Notes under the pieces: model-generated
The model's database searches: none
What the model saw: only the letters and a program-made list of their open reading frames with translations
What the model was told of the DNA's origin: nothing
Origin: Isoetes taiwanensis
Taxonomy: Eukaryota > Streptophyta > Lycopodiopsida > Isoetales > Isoetaceae
DNA length: 64,000 nt
Direction: 5' to 3'
NCBI GenBank assembly: GCA_021234155.1
Contig: JAJEKV010000003.1
Coordinates: forward strand, 21,853,569 to 21,917,568
Shown here: piece after piece, positions 22,449 through 33,960 of the stretch
Position numbering within the stretch: the stretch's first letter is position 1
Layout of the letters: each line of letters opens with the position of its first letter
Translations under genes and position numbers: made by a program

Positions 22449-24706
22449 TTGTAGGTGAATGGTGTGGACCACCCAAAGGGTGTTGAGGTTGAGTCTACTA
22501 AGCAAATTATCCTCTATAGTAGGTTAGATTGGAAGAATAAGAAGGTGAAAGTGAAGCACCAATGCAATAAGGAGCTAGTAGGTGAAGGAACTATCATACT
22601 AGCTGATCCTATCCAAGCTGTCAATGATGAAAGGTTAGGAGAGGATAAAGTGGGTGTGGCCATAACAAGTTTAGAAGAAAAATGGAAGGAAAAAGGGGCA
22701 AATGACCAGGATTGCACTGCTTATATTAAACAATTGGAGGTTCCATGCATCATGCCATGGCCTATAGCATGCATTGAGTTTATAGGAGAATTCCTTTTAT
22801 CAGAGCCAGAGGTTGTGGATGACACTGATTTTTTTAATGCACCTCCAATAGCTGCCAGGACCACATTTTCAGAGAAGAGGGCACACTCAGTGGTGAAACA
22901 TTATCCTAGCAAGAGGTCCAAGTCAAGTAGTGATTGTTCACGTGAAGCTCTGAGTAAGATAAGGGGAATGGAATGTTGTTGGGCTAATTGTGTTCAGAAG
23001 TTTGAAATTGATGAATTGGTGGAAGCAAGAGCCACCTTCCAAGAGTATACTTGTGATGAGAGGAGGACTTACATGTACTCCATTCATGAGCTTGCACTTC
23101 AAGATGAAAAATTTTCAAAGAAAAAAATATACCCACTGCTAGGGACATGGATATGTAAAGTTGCATGGATATATATTCATGGCATTCCAATTTCATCTTG
23201 GCAAAATTGGCAAGCAAGTCATGCAAAGGGGAGTAAAATTGCATTACATGTAAATAATGGCATGTTGAGGCCAACTTTTAGGATCCTGGCTGCTAGGGAG
23301 GTTTTTGAAAAATATGTTGAATTCAATGCTGCGAATATGCCCATAAAAGTAGAAAAGATCAACAGGGAAAAATAGTTGTCGAGAAGAGATTCCCATTATA
23401 CCCAGAAGAGCATATTGGAGGAAGTGAATGCTTTGCTTCGAGAACTACAGGTACTTGCAATATCTCAACCCAGCTTCAGTAGACTATGGAGCAAGCACTT
23501 CAAGCATGTCACTATAGACAGTTCGAACAACTTTGCAAAGTGCAACTTGTGTGCTAAGTTGAAAGAGATTCTGGATAAGACCAAGCAACCAAACCAAAGG
23601 GCTAAGATAAGGGAGCAAATGAAAGATCACATGACAGACCAACTATCATGTAGATCCACTTATTGGATGTGGAGAACATTATCATGTTTGGAATCCAATA
23701 ACTATGTTTGTATTATACATGACAAGATGGATCAATCAAGACTTGTTTGCCACAAAGATAGTTACATACCCAAGCAAATCAATAGAGCTTATCCTTTGCA
23801 AGTTTCTCTCGACAGTGCAATAGTGCATGGCTCGGTGCCAATTTATTATGGCCATTTTAGTTTGCAATTGTGGAGTGATGGTCCCGATTTTCATATTGGA
23901 AGTGTGATGAGGTGCTTGAGGAACTATGAGAGTGGTTATTCGGGTGACCTCCACAACCCCGAGGTAGTAGCCAACCACTCTTGATTGCATTGTTGGATAG
24001 AAAGCCTAATAATTTAGAGAAGTTTACTAAGGCAAGGTTTAGGACGTCAAGTGCTTCTGAACATGTTGGAGCCTCAAGTTCACGTCCCCAACCTCGAGAT
24101 CTACCACCAAGGTTCCTCCTCCAACTTGACAATTGTGCTGGACAGAATAAAAACAGGTATATGTTCTCATTCCTATCTTATTTAACAAAATTGTGGGTGT
24201 CTTTGAAAAGAGTGAATTTAGGGTTCTTAATGCCTGGACATACTCATGAGGATGTGGATGCATTGTTTGGGAAGTATAGTGCGCAGTTGAAATCTCAAAC
24301 TGTGACCAATCTTCCTAGACTAATGGAAGTTCTTAGTGAATGCATTTCACCTTCTCCTATAGGGTTGATCATACAAGAGGTGCCTGATTGGAAGAATTTT
24401 ATTGAAGGTTATGCTCTTGATATGGAAGGTCAATCTAGACCTCTTCAGTACACTTTCTGGGTCATGGAAAATAAGCCAATAATGCAATGGAAGATGAGAC
24501 CTTCAGATGATAAATGGAGGCCAGGTGAGGGAGTACCTATATGGCACGAAGATGAAAACGGTAAACTTAAGATTCCAAGGGGTCAACCAAAAGCTTTTAA
24601 GCCTTTTGCAGAGGTGGATTCATTGCAAAGCACATTGGACGGCATTTCTGAATACGTCAAGTATTGGAAAAATAACCCCGATGATACCAACCTTGCATTG
24701 ATAGAT
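22449..24706 (+). pseudogene. DUF7869-like DDE transposase, broken
   Basis: A long plus-strand frame opens after a TTGTAG acceptor and encodes about 750 residues. Order: a DUF8039-like start (GEGTIILADP, MPWPIACIEF), a linker, then an RNase H-fold transposase core. That core has the three acidic motifs of this family: CIIHDKMDQSR, LQLDNCAGQNKN and MPGHTHEDVDALFG. Two lesions kill it: an in-frame TAG at 23373-23375 and a one-base shift at about 23980. At 24707 the coding sequence runs into the left arm of a long inverted repeat, so its natural C-terminus is missing here; a matching C-terminal piece lies inverted at 25620-26290. The DUF name is from memory; the DDE layout is visible. Confidence 0.7.
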
Positions 24707-25430
24707 TTTAATGTATTTGTCGGCCTTATATCCCTAGTAAAAACTAAAATGCAATGTCTGGTGGTGCATACGACTCAAATGGAACCATCTGAAGCAGCGT
24801 TTCGCATTTACATTCATACTTTGAAACTATTATTTTGTTGAGTCATCTCAAGCAATTTCTTCACTTAAACTTCTTATGATCACGACTTACTAAATGAACA
24901 TTGAGCTAAAGTCATAATAACAAGCAATAAGAAACCAATATGTAAGCTCCTCTATGGTCAAATCATGTTGGTGGACTGTAGCTCAAGATCTTGGTGTATA
25001 TCTCTCTTGACCTAGCTTTGGCAAATCATATAGATCATACACAATGATATCAAATGTTATAAAGGCCGATAATGATGTCAAATGCTATAAAGACAATAAC
25101 GATGTTAATGTTAGAAAGCAAAGTGAGATAGGAAATATCCTCCACAATTTAGCTTCCACATGTAGTGCAAACAATGAGATTAAAATTCTAGTAGATGGTT
25201 ATATTTCATATGAAGCTTGAACTTGTCTGATTCAAATGGGACTGTACTGGTTCGTATGTAAAACATCTAAGTATGTCCTCTTGCAGAAGCCATACTTCTT
25301 AATTTCTCTAACCATTTTCGACTAGGCCTCAACTGCCCAGCAGCTCGCTAGGGCTTTCGCCATGAAAGTTTCTGTCGACAGAAATTACCTATTCCAAAAA
25401 TTTGCTCTTCAAATTGGAAGGCAAATTGCC
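24707..25430. repeat. left arm of a long inverted repeat
   Basis: The arm is the inverse complement of 28203-28979 over its length, with small gaps. Markers shared on opposite strands include TTAATGTATTTGTCGGCC, TGATCACGACTTACTAA and CTAGGGCTTTCGCC. About 70 bases around 28670-28740 are absent here. The arm has no conserved coding frame of its own. Confidence 0.85.
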
Positions 25431-25440
25431 CTAAAAACAA

Positions 25441-25619
25441 ACAACCATCATTCATTTAAATTGGATTTATGTTAGGATTTTGGACCATTTTGGCACTGCA
25501 ACTTTTTCCCGGGTTAGTAAATTTGCATCGAGAATGTGACATTTTTTATAACAGCACAACATGATTGCATTAAAAATTAAAAATATTTCACATATGCATG
25601 TCGAGTTACATATTGCCAA
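25441..25619. other. repeat fragment and spacer
   Basis: The first 30 bases match the tail of the dispersed repeat at 14560-14590. The rest is AT-rich with no gene. Confidence 0.5.
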
Positions 25620-26290
25620 TTACTTCTCAGAAGTGACCCCTAGAGATATCATAGCTTTCTTCCTCACTTCCACAGGTATTGTAACCCTAGCAGCCTTGCA
25701 CAGGATGACCTTTTGGGGTCCATGAAAACAAAATAGTATCTAACTCAACCCAATCATCCCTTCAATAGGGTTTCTCTTCCATCTCTTTGTCCAATGCTCT
25801 ATACCTTTCTTCCTCACATCATTTGCATTTAACCGGGTGCCTTTGGACACCACCACTCCACACGAACTTTGTTCACATTGCGGTCACCTACTTCTTTGCA
25901 AACCTCTAAGATGGTGTAACCCATCCACACAGGGTATATCTCTTTGCGCTCTGGTACTATAAGTGCAAATTGATGGCAAAGCAAGTCATCTTTGGGATCA
26001 TAATCCTCGAGCCCGAGATATTTAGGCCTTCTTTTCCTAGGACCAACATAGTGTTTTTCAGCAGCTGGAGGAGCCATCGACTTGCGAATACTACTAACCA
26101 CATCATCAACTTCCTCAGGTGTTATCAAGTCTCTCCACCTAGTCTTAGGTAGCCATCCATCTTTCAGTTCATCAGAGGATGTGTCTACTTGTCCCAATAA
26201 TCCATGTACCTGTGTCCAATTGTTGGGTTGAGAATACTTGTGGTTGTTGGAAGATGCAAACCTTTCCCATAATTCATATGAACTGTAGAC
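25620..26290 (-). pseudogene. C-terminal exon of a DUF7869-type transposase, inverted
   Basis: Downstream of a TTTATCAG acceptor, the frame encodes SSYELWERFASSNNHKY and continues to VRVEWWCPKAPG before a stop near 25832. One base off, the frame goes on as HWTKRWKRNPIEG and ends at 25620. Endings with a W-W-x-P motif, a W-rich linker and an alternating hydrophobic tail are typical of the DUF7869 group. It lies in the opposite direction to the transposase head at 22449-24706, so either the element was rearranged or two copies are present. Confidence 0.5.
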
Positions 26291-26390
26291 CTGATAAATT
26301 GATAGTCTTATGGTGATATGATATAAACGGCCTTAGTATAAAGAAGCCATCTACAGTTACCAAGGTGCAAAGGCAACTACATTGCTAATT
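26217..26390. repeat. direct repeat, copy 1 of 2
   Basis: About 170 bases are closely similar to 28981-29150, with shared markers GTTGGGTTGAGAATACTTG and AAGAAGCCATCTACAGTTAC. The repeat spans the start of the inverted transposase exon and its upstream intron. Confidence 0.85.
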
Positions 26391-26720
26391 CATTCTACCA
26401 ATAAGCACAAGTTCATTAAAAAGAGATATTTCGTGATTCTAATTAGGGACGAAATTATTTTTTAGTCTTTTTTATGACCAATTCTTGAGCAATTATGGCT
26501 CCATTAAGTGAAATAATATATCTAAAGTGCCATTTCTTGGCGCCATTAAAATATTGACAGTGCAGATAATGGAGCTAAAGAAACAGTAGATTACAAAATT
26601 AGCAAAATTTGTATATTCATAGACTAGAGTTGCCACACCAAGCTAAGACATAGAAGAGGGAGTTTATAAACAAAAGTATTATTGTACAATTTACAATCCC
26701 ATTTCTGGAGAGAATTCAGT

Positions 26721-27134
26721 TCACTCAGTCAGGTTCCCCAGTGCCAGTGCCATGACTGGATGGCCCGGCCATAGGATCTTCTTGGAATGCCCCAAACCCT
26801 GTGGCAGTGAACTTGAGATCGTTGAGAAGTCCAGATTAAACTCAGTATCCTTGATCGCATCATAGTCAACATCAGGAACTCCAAGTATCACATGACTTGA
26901 TTGATCTACAGCTTCTTCAATAACAGCACCTTGTTTCTCGGTCACAGGGACTGCAGCGATGATACGATTCAGGAGGCGGTCAAGCCTACCAAGAATGCCC
27001 TGCATGCACTGTCGCTTAGCCAGGTCACTTTTGAACACAATGCAAAATCTCTTATGGATCAATGCAGCCCGGCCAAACGAACCACAAGAGAAGTAATTAA
27101 ACACTCCTATTCCTGGTTGTACCAGCTTCTGCAC
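26721..27134 (-). CDS. unrecognised 137-residue ORF
   Basis: The open frame has an amphipathic segment CMQGILGRLDRLLNRII and an acidic middle. Codon-level plausibility is fair, but there is no family match and no intact neighbour. It may be the last exon of the mobile gene whose C-terminal piece lies at 25620-26290. Confidence 0.25.
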   Translation of the reverse strand: MQKLVQPGIGVFNYFSCGSFGRAALIHKRFCIVFKSDLAKRQCMQGILGRLDRLLNRIIAAVPVTEKQGAVIEEAVDQSSHVILGVPDVDYDAIKDTEFNLDFSTISSSLPQGLGHSKKILWPGHPVMALALGNLTE

Positions 27135-27407
27135 GAGATTGCCATGGCCATCCTCTCAAGCTCAAACAGATAGTTATAAGCTCTTCCTAAGTTGAAGCTA
27201 GGATAAGAAATACCTTTTCAACAAGATTTTTATGGCGCCATCGAGAATCAGAATGGAGAAGTCACTCACAAAATTGGGATTGGGCAGGCGCTTCTGGAAT
27301 CGGACAGACACTTGGCGAAATTGTAAGCAGAACAAAACATTCTAGGCGTGAATATCATTAAGATAGGCGGACGGACGCATTAGGAAATATAGCAGGCAAT
27401 AATTAAT

Positions 27408-28006
27408 GCGACCCTCAACACCGTGCCTCCTGCAAAGCAGCCCAGTTGGTAGAGCATAAGCCTCTTCACATCAGGGCTTAGCCCAAGTCGCTTCACAATC
27501 TTGTAGTCCGCACCAGGCAGGTCTAGTCCGCTTATTGTTGTTACCACTACATGGGTAATCTTAGATCTGTCCTTCCCCCATTCTGTAATTGCCTTCTCTG
27601 CAGCAGATGCTCCTAGCTCTGGAATCGCATCCACCATTATGTTTAGCCTTGCATTCAGAGACGGAGCTCCATAGGTTGTTATATCCGGGTTTGCTTTCAA
27701 GATCTCCTTCGTCATCAGATAATGCCGCCTATTAACTTCAGATTTCTCACCTGATCATACAAAACACAACATATCTAACGTCAAAAAAACTCTAGGAATT
27801 CAAGGAATGATAATACAATGCAGTTGTAGTAGGGACTTACAGATGCGAGCAAATTTCCTCTTGAGATCTACTTTATCGTTCATGTTACAGGCATCGAACA
27901 AAAACTATGCGTAATCCGTCTGCTCAACGAAGAAGGGGGGATTATCCCTACCAATAGCAAACACACAAGCGGGACCGCTGGGCTTCTCTACTTTGAATGC
28001 TGCCAT
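27408..28006 (-). pseudogene. truncated type III PKS pseudogene
   Basis: A second copy of the PKS at 7012-8355. Exon 1 runs from ATG at 28006 to 27841 and has an in-frame TAG at 27905-27907 where the intact copy has GAG. The canonical 90-nt intron follows (27751-27840). The next exon continues without interruption through [18 protein letters not shown], so the extra intron of the intact copy is absent here. Homology ends just after GGTVLR at about 27408, so the C-terminal half, with the catalytic His and Asn, is gone. The active-site Cys and the family-standard FAGG are kept. Flank homology with the intact copy reaches about 28080. Confidence 0.93.
27751..27840 (-). other. canonical intron of the PKS pseudogene
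   Basis: A 90-nt intron, donor gtaagt and acceptor gatcag. In the stretch CTAACGTC it matches the extra intron of the intact gene (7726-7816) better than that gene's own intron 1, which reads CCAATC. Confidence 0.88.
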
Positions 28007-28081
28007 AGCCGAATAGTTCCGTTCCTTTTGCTGCCTTGCTAAGGATGAAGATAAAGTTGTGTCTGTTTGGAGAGTTTAAGG

Positions 28082-28197
28082 AGGACGGTTTAGTTAATGT
28101 TAGGCAAAAAAATGCCAGCCTCTATTTCGGCATTTTTGATCAGATTATTAGGTTCAAGTCACATGGAAGCCTTAAATTTGAATACGACCCAGTCTTT
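28082..28197 (+). repeat. dispersed repeat, copy 2
   Basis: Similar to 14443-14570. It abuts the 5' flank of the PKS pseudogene on the left and the right arm of the long inverted repeat on the right. Confidence 0.75.
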
Positions 28198-28202
28198 TTT
28201 AT

Positions 28203-28979
28203 GGCAATTTCCCTTTCAATTTGAAGAGCAAATTTTTGGAATAGGTAATTTTTGCCCGACAGAAAGTTTCGTGGCGAAAGCCCTAGCGAGCGGCTGGGCG
28301 GTTGAGGCCTAGTCGAAAATGGCTAGAGAAATTAAGAAGTATGGTCTTCTGCAAGAGGACATACTTAGATGTTTTACATACCAATCAGTCCAATCCCATT
28401 TGAATCAGACATTATTCAAAATTCAAACTTCATATGAAATATAACCATCTATTAGAATTTTAATCTCATTGTTTGCACTACATGCGGAAGCTAAATTGTG
28501 AAGGATATTTCCTATCTCACTTTAACATTAACATCTTTATTGTCTTTATAGCATTTGACATCATTATCGGCCTTTAAAACATTTGACATCATTGTATATG
28601 ATCTATATGATTTGTCAAAGCTAGATCAAGAGAGCTATACACCAAGATCTTGAGCTATAGTCCACCAACATGGGTTAAGGGAATTAGTCCCAATGTTTAG
28701 GGGCTTCAGTTTGAAGGTTCAATCTCGTATGTGGTATTTGGCCCCCATTGCTTGTTATTATGACTTTAGTACAATGTTCATTTAGTAGCAAGTCGTGATC
28801 ATAAGAAGTTTAAACATGAATCTGAAGAAATTGCTTGAGCTGACTCAACAAAATAATAGTTTCAAAGTATAATGTAAATGCAAAACGCCGCTTCAAATGG
28901 TGCCATTTGAATCGTATGCACCATCAGACATTGTATTTTAGCTTTTACTAGGGATAATAAGGCCGACAAATACATTAAA
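28203..28979. repeat. right arm of a long inverted repeat
   Basis: Inverse complement of 24707-25430. The arms enclose about 2.8 kb that holds the inverted transposase exon, the 137-residue frame and the PKS pseudogene. Confidence 0.85.
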
Positions 28980-28980
28980 G

Positions 28981-29150
28981 TTGTTGGGTTGAGAATACTT
29001 GTGGTTGTTGGAAGATGCAGACCTTTCCCATAATTCATGCTGTAGACCTGATAAATTGATAGTCTTATAGTGGTATGATATAAACTGCCTTAGTATAAAG
29101 AAGCCATCTACAGTTACCAAGGTGCAAAGGCAACTACACTGCCAGTACAA
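28981..29150. repeat. direct repeat, copy 2 of 2
   Basis: Copy of 26217-26390. On the minus strand it encodes HELWERSASSNNHKY, the same exon start as at 26290, then ends at the inverted-repeat arm. Confidence 0.85.
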
Positions 29151-29648
29151 TTGCAAAGGCATGACCAACTTGCCAAACATGGTAACAAATGTGGCATTGT
29201 CTGGCTTTTTTCTTTTCGTGGACAAACCTGAAAATCTCTGTTTGTGACCATCGAACACGTGCACTCAAATATAGCAGTAAAACGTTTTCCAAGCCTTAAA
29301 ATTGCAAAGGCAATAGAATATGCTACCAATAGACGTGGTTTGAAATGTACACTTGTTAATGGAACTGCTTGAATCACGCTAATCGGCATTTTGCATGGAT
29401 TTATTGGGTACATATCCATGTGGTAAACCTGTTGACGGATTCAGTGTTGATAGTGCCTTCAGACATTTTTTCCCTTCCAGCAATGAATTGGTTCAGGGCC
29501 GAGTTGGTTAAGGAAAGTTGACTACCTGAAGCAAAAGATCAATGCATTGTCAGAGACACAAATGGATTTCTTTACAATACCAGTATCTTATTGCTATTGA
29601 TAACTTTCTAAACCACAATGTTGGAAAACAATATAAGCTGGGATTTGT
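29151..29648. other. probable decayed coding DNA, unrecognised
   Basis: Minus-strand frames overlap here in different phases (29114-29419 and 28938-29264). The segment AFAILRLGKRFTAI resembles the helix after motif I in some DNA methyltransferases, but nothing else supports that. Confidence 0.25.
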
Positions 29649-29878
29649 AATATGAATAGATGATAACAATGACCTGGACTTGTCTGACTAGCTCTGTCTG
29701 AATGTTGAATAGCTGAACCTTTGTTAATCTAATGGATTTTAGACCTAGATACTCCGCCAGAACCATGTTACGCTCTTTCTTTTGCTCACATACAGTCAAC
29801 AACATATCGTATTCCAGGAATAGTAAGAGACATTTTAGCGACATTTGTAGCGACAACTACCCGCATTCCATCTGGAAC
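29649..29878 (-). pseudogene. DEAH-box helicase exon remnant (DHX37-like)
   Basis: After a TTGACCAG acceptor the minus strand reads [20 protein letters not shown], then PGIRYVVDC, the DEAH-helicase motif V region (VVATNVAETSLTIPGI...VVD). Further on come AKER, a spoiled SKASADQRAGRAGR segment, and GPGHCYRLY seen here as SPGHCYHLF. The closest remembered family is DHX37/Dhr1, which works in small-subunit ribosome assembly. TGA and TAA codons interrupt it. The intron boundary is retained, so it came from genomic DNA and not from a spliced transcript. Confidence 0.72.
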
Positions 29879-30034
29879 CTGGTCAAATACTTGTATCTAA
29901 GAACATGCAGGAAGCATGGCATAGAGTGAGAACACATTCTTTACAACTTTTGTCTTTCAGCAGGCAGGCATAGCTGCATTAACAATAGCTTGCCTTGAAG
30001 TCAAAGAATGTTCATCATCTCCAGTTATGCTACC

Positions 30035-30255
30035 ATCGTCAGATTTTTCATAGCACTTTAGCAAACTCTAAAAATCCATTGTCACACCAAGGGTCATTAA
30101 TTGCTTCACAAAAATCTGAATTTGCATTCTCTTCGCCCAGTTATATCGTCAAATGTTTGATAGCACTTAGCAAACTCTGAAACTTTATTGTCACTCCAAG
30201 GGTCATTAATTGCTTCACAAAAATCTGAATTTGCATTCTGTTCGCCATCAACTCA
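30035..30255. repeat. 109-bp tandem duplication
   Basis: Two units share CCAAGGGTCATTAATTGC and CACAAAAATCTGAATTTGC with a period of 109 bases. On the minus strand each can be read as an acidic, Asn/Asp-rich peptide (NSDFCEAINDPW). This may derive from the acidic part of the neighbouring helicase relic. Confidence 0.75.
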
Positions 30256-30836
30256 GTCATCATCTCTAAATCAAGTTCACCAAATGCATTTCTCATGCAA
30301 ATGCCTTAATATTGATGATTGTCCGATCTTGATATTCTGAAAATGTAACATTTCTGTTAGGCCTTGGAAAAACATGTCTCAGTTTTCTACAAAGGTATTC
30401 AACTTCCCCTTGATCAAAAATACTATACTAAAATGCGACCAGGAAGAAGCTTCTTATAAAATGGCACAAAGTTGGCACGATCGGATTCTGCAGATTAGGG
30501 AACTAAAAGAATGCCCTCCCCCTTCCCATTCCACATCACATCTTAACACAAGTGAACAGGGTAAAAGCATGAAAGGGTGTACGTACATCGTACTGAATTG
30601 AAGGACGAATTTGTGCTTTTTTGGGGTACATTTTAGATGTACATCAAGATACTATGGTTTGTCGTTTTGTGTCAGATATGCAATGATTGCAAGATCATCC
30701 CTGACATTCCCCCCGAAATTCTTGGTTAACCACCGAACCACCGAACCAATTCGAATGGATCCGTCCCTCCCTTTCCGAAATTCCCCCCTTTCACAGGACG
30801 AACACCGAAGGAATTCCAGAAGCAAACACATGCCAA

Positions 30837-33800
30837 TTGAATCTACAAGAAATACAAATCAATTTCAATCTGTTCATGGAGGGTGAGAATTCCACTGGAA
30901 GTGATGGTTCTAAGCGCAAGTATGCCGACATTGGCCAGTGTTATGCCACAAAACAAATAAAGAAGCGTGTTGATGTGTCGGTGGATTGCATCCTCGATTC
31001 TTTGGCAAACGCCGGCCCGAATCAAAGATTAGTTTTTGTGATCGCTTGTTGCAAGATGACAGCTTTTTTCTTTTTCGAACTCAGAATTGGAAATCCTTCC
31101 GAGAAGTTATTGTTATGAAATCAATGATCGAAACTTGAAAGATGGGCTTCAAGAAGTAAAGTCTGCTAATAGCAAAGATAAATTGGCTGCAAAACATTCA
31201 CTGTTATCAATGATTGTTGGAAAAAAAGGAGATATAAACAAGAATGTTTCTTCAAAATTGCTAAAGATACAGCCAAGAAATTTATCCAAAGCTGCAGCAA
31301 GAAGGAAGATAATGTCATTAAGTGGAGCAAATGTATGGGCTTTGGCAGGAAGGATGCCAAGATCAAATAGAATCGATGATTCAATCAAATGTCAGGTTCG
31401 TGAATTTTGTCTTGACAATACCAAAGTTTCACCAAAGGTTAGAGATGTCATGAAGAGGAGAACACAAGCAATACAATACCTTGATATCTCACAGGTTTGC
31501 TCTTGTAATTGAATCAATTCAGTCTTGGAGTTTATATTTTCTTCCAAAATTCTTTCATGACTTTCTTCTGTACATTCTAGTTCTGTTCCGAGTGACCTGT
31601 TAATGAATACACATGGTTTTCATGAAATGTATTGCATTTTACATTGTTTACATTTATACATTGTTTACATAGTAGCGTAAAATCTTGGCAAAGATGTGCT
31701 ATTAGGTACTTTTTAGATGTACATCCATTAACACTTACATGTCCATGCAAAATGCATTTACATGTACTTGAATATCAAAATTACATCATTTTACATTTTA
31801 GTGTACTTTCAGGTAATGAAGCCAAACAAATCAGACATATGTACATTAGTTGTACTAATATTGTAACATTAATGTGATGTACTAATATTGGAACATTAAT
31901 TAGATGTACATTGGATGTACATTGGATGTACTGTTGTACATTAGATGTACATTAGATGTACAGTATTAGATCAGTGGAACTGTTGGCTGTACATTAGATG
32001 TACTGTTGTACATTAGATGTACATTAGATGTACAAAGAATGCATCGGGTGGAACTGTTGGATGGACATTTTATGTACATAGACCATACATTAATTGTACA
32101 ATAGTATAGTTCAATACTCTTTTGGCATCCGGTTGCTGACATCATTTTGCTAACATGGTCTTTAATGCTTTTGTTATTGCGATCCCGAGCTTTATCATCA
32201 GTTTGTATATCGTAATCCCGATACCAAAATTCGCCTTCGACAGAGTATCCAAAACCTGATTGCATAAGGAAATTGAAGGAGAGAAACACATGTTGTTGTG
32301 TCAAACATGACAAGCGGTCTGCATGTAAAGGCCTTCAATGATATGAGGAGATCCCTACATGTTAATTGCACTTGTCAGCCAGAGTGTCTGTGCATCCCAA
32401 AGAAAACAATGGAGTATGTCAAGCAAACAAGAAGACTTTTGATAATGTTAGTATCTTGTGGAGGTCAACAGTTTGCGAGAAATATGTGACGGATGAATGG
32501 CATAAACTAAAATGCATCAAAGGCGAATGTGATGAATGTGGAGTGAAGAAATTAGACATCCGTCCCAAACGAGGAAGATGGAATTGAGAATGTGGACCGG
32601 CAAGTATATGCATATGTCAATGAGCCATCCAAAAAGGTACATCCGTAAGGCTTAGATTAGTTGATCGTAATGACAAAGCATCCGCTTTGTTAAAGAACAT
32701 GAAAAATCAGCTTGCTAAGTTTACAGATCATAACTTTACAGCACACTGGCAGAGCAAACAGTTTAAAAGATGTGTTGAGAAACTCCCGGATAATAGTGTG
32801 TTGTCTGTTGTTGACTTTGCAGAGAACTACACATTGAAACCAGGGACGTATGCAATCCGAGCATTGGAATCCTGATCAAATTAGTATTTTGGTCCATATT
32901 TCAATGATGAAAATAGAAGGTAAGCTTAAAAAAAAAAGCATTTCTATGTTTCTGATGACAGAAGCATGACACTCATTTTGTGCAACATGGTTTTAAATTA
33001 CATTTGGGGTGGCTTAAGAATAATGGAGGTGGACACATAAACCTTCATTATGTGTGGTCGGATGGTTGTGCATCTCAATTCAAATCTGCACGGGCATGGT
33101 ATGGAATCAGAGATACCATGTTGAAAATAAAATTCGAAAGTGATATGGAATTTCTTTGATCTGGCCATGGGAAAGGCACACATGATGGCGAGGCTGGTAT
33201 AGCAAAGTTGTGGCTTGAGAGCGGCAGAGAAAACAAAATGGCATGCCGCTGATAAAAGTAAAAAACAAACCTTGTGCGTTTTTAAGGCCCAAGGAATCGG
33301 ATTGTGAAAGGGTGTTTTGGGAGGTTGGAAAAACAGATGTGAACAGCAGCAAGCATTCAATTGCAAGACTTTTACCCGGTACTCAAAGCAGATACATTCT
33401 CGTGTCAACTATAAACCCAAAGAGATCCAACAAAGTTGCTATGCGCACCACTCTCGTGCTTTTGTGATGCTTGCATTAACTTCAATTGGTTGAATTGTGA
33501 GAACATTAAACATTGTGGAGAATGGTCTCTAAAAGTTTGGAGCCCACGATCATCATATTGCCTCCTCGTGTTGAAGCTGAAAATGATGTGGATGTTTTGT
33601 ATGCAGAGGACGAGGTCAGGTTTAGATGACACCGTAGTCGCTTTTGGATGTATTTGTGTCTTTTGCAAAAGACTGCACAATGTGGAAGGTGTTTCATACT
33701 ATGTTCTCATGTGCACCAGGGAAAAGCATGCATTGGAAGAAGATTCAATTGATGACTATGGAAATGAATACTCACTGGCACTAGTGTCATTGAAGGACAA

Positions 33801-33960
33801 TATTATGAACTAATCCCAGTCGCCACAATAAGTATAAACCGCTTCCTACTAAGAATGTTTTGGTACCTCAGAATCTATGATTGGGGTTCGAATCCCATTC
33901 AAGAAAGTAAAACACAAGCTGAAGGGGGCAAGCACAAAGATTTCACTTGCCGATGAAGTC
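30837..33960 (+). pseudogene. second decayed DDE-type transposase
   Basis: Plus-strand pieces: a head at 30837-31118; an exon at about 31081-31495 ending at CTCACAG|gtttgc (KAAARRKIMSLSGANVWAL); then from about 32290 a cysteine-rich part (LWRSTVCEKYVTDEWHKLKC, GECDECG). The core has VVDFAENYTLKPG, HYVWSDGCASQFKSARAW and SGHGKGTHDGEAG, the three conserved acidic/His motifs of a widespread uncharacterised transposase group. The tail (FCDACINFNWLNC, GVSYYVLMC) runs to about 33830. Several frame shifts (about 32585, 32860 and 33160 onward) and stops, such as the TGA within FL*SGHGKG, make it dead. It is not the same family as the element at 22449-24706. Confidence 0.68.
31620..32100. repeat. TGTACA-rich degenerate repeat
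   Basis: Between exons of the transposase relic, TACATTAGATGTAC and close variants recur in tandem (densest at 31890-32095). TGTACA is a palindrome, so the array is strand-symmetric. Confidence 0.8.

Noticed and set aside
29151-29419. DNA methyltransferase from AFAILRLGKRFTAI
   Set aside because: One short resemblance, no catalytic PPY-type motif, and shifting frames.
33870-33905. tRNA-like string GGGGTTCGAATCCC
   Set aside because: It falls inside the tail of the decayed transposase frame and lacks the other arms.
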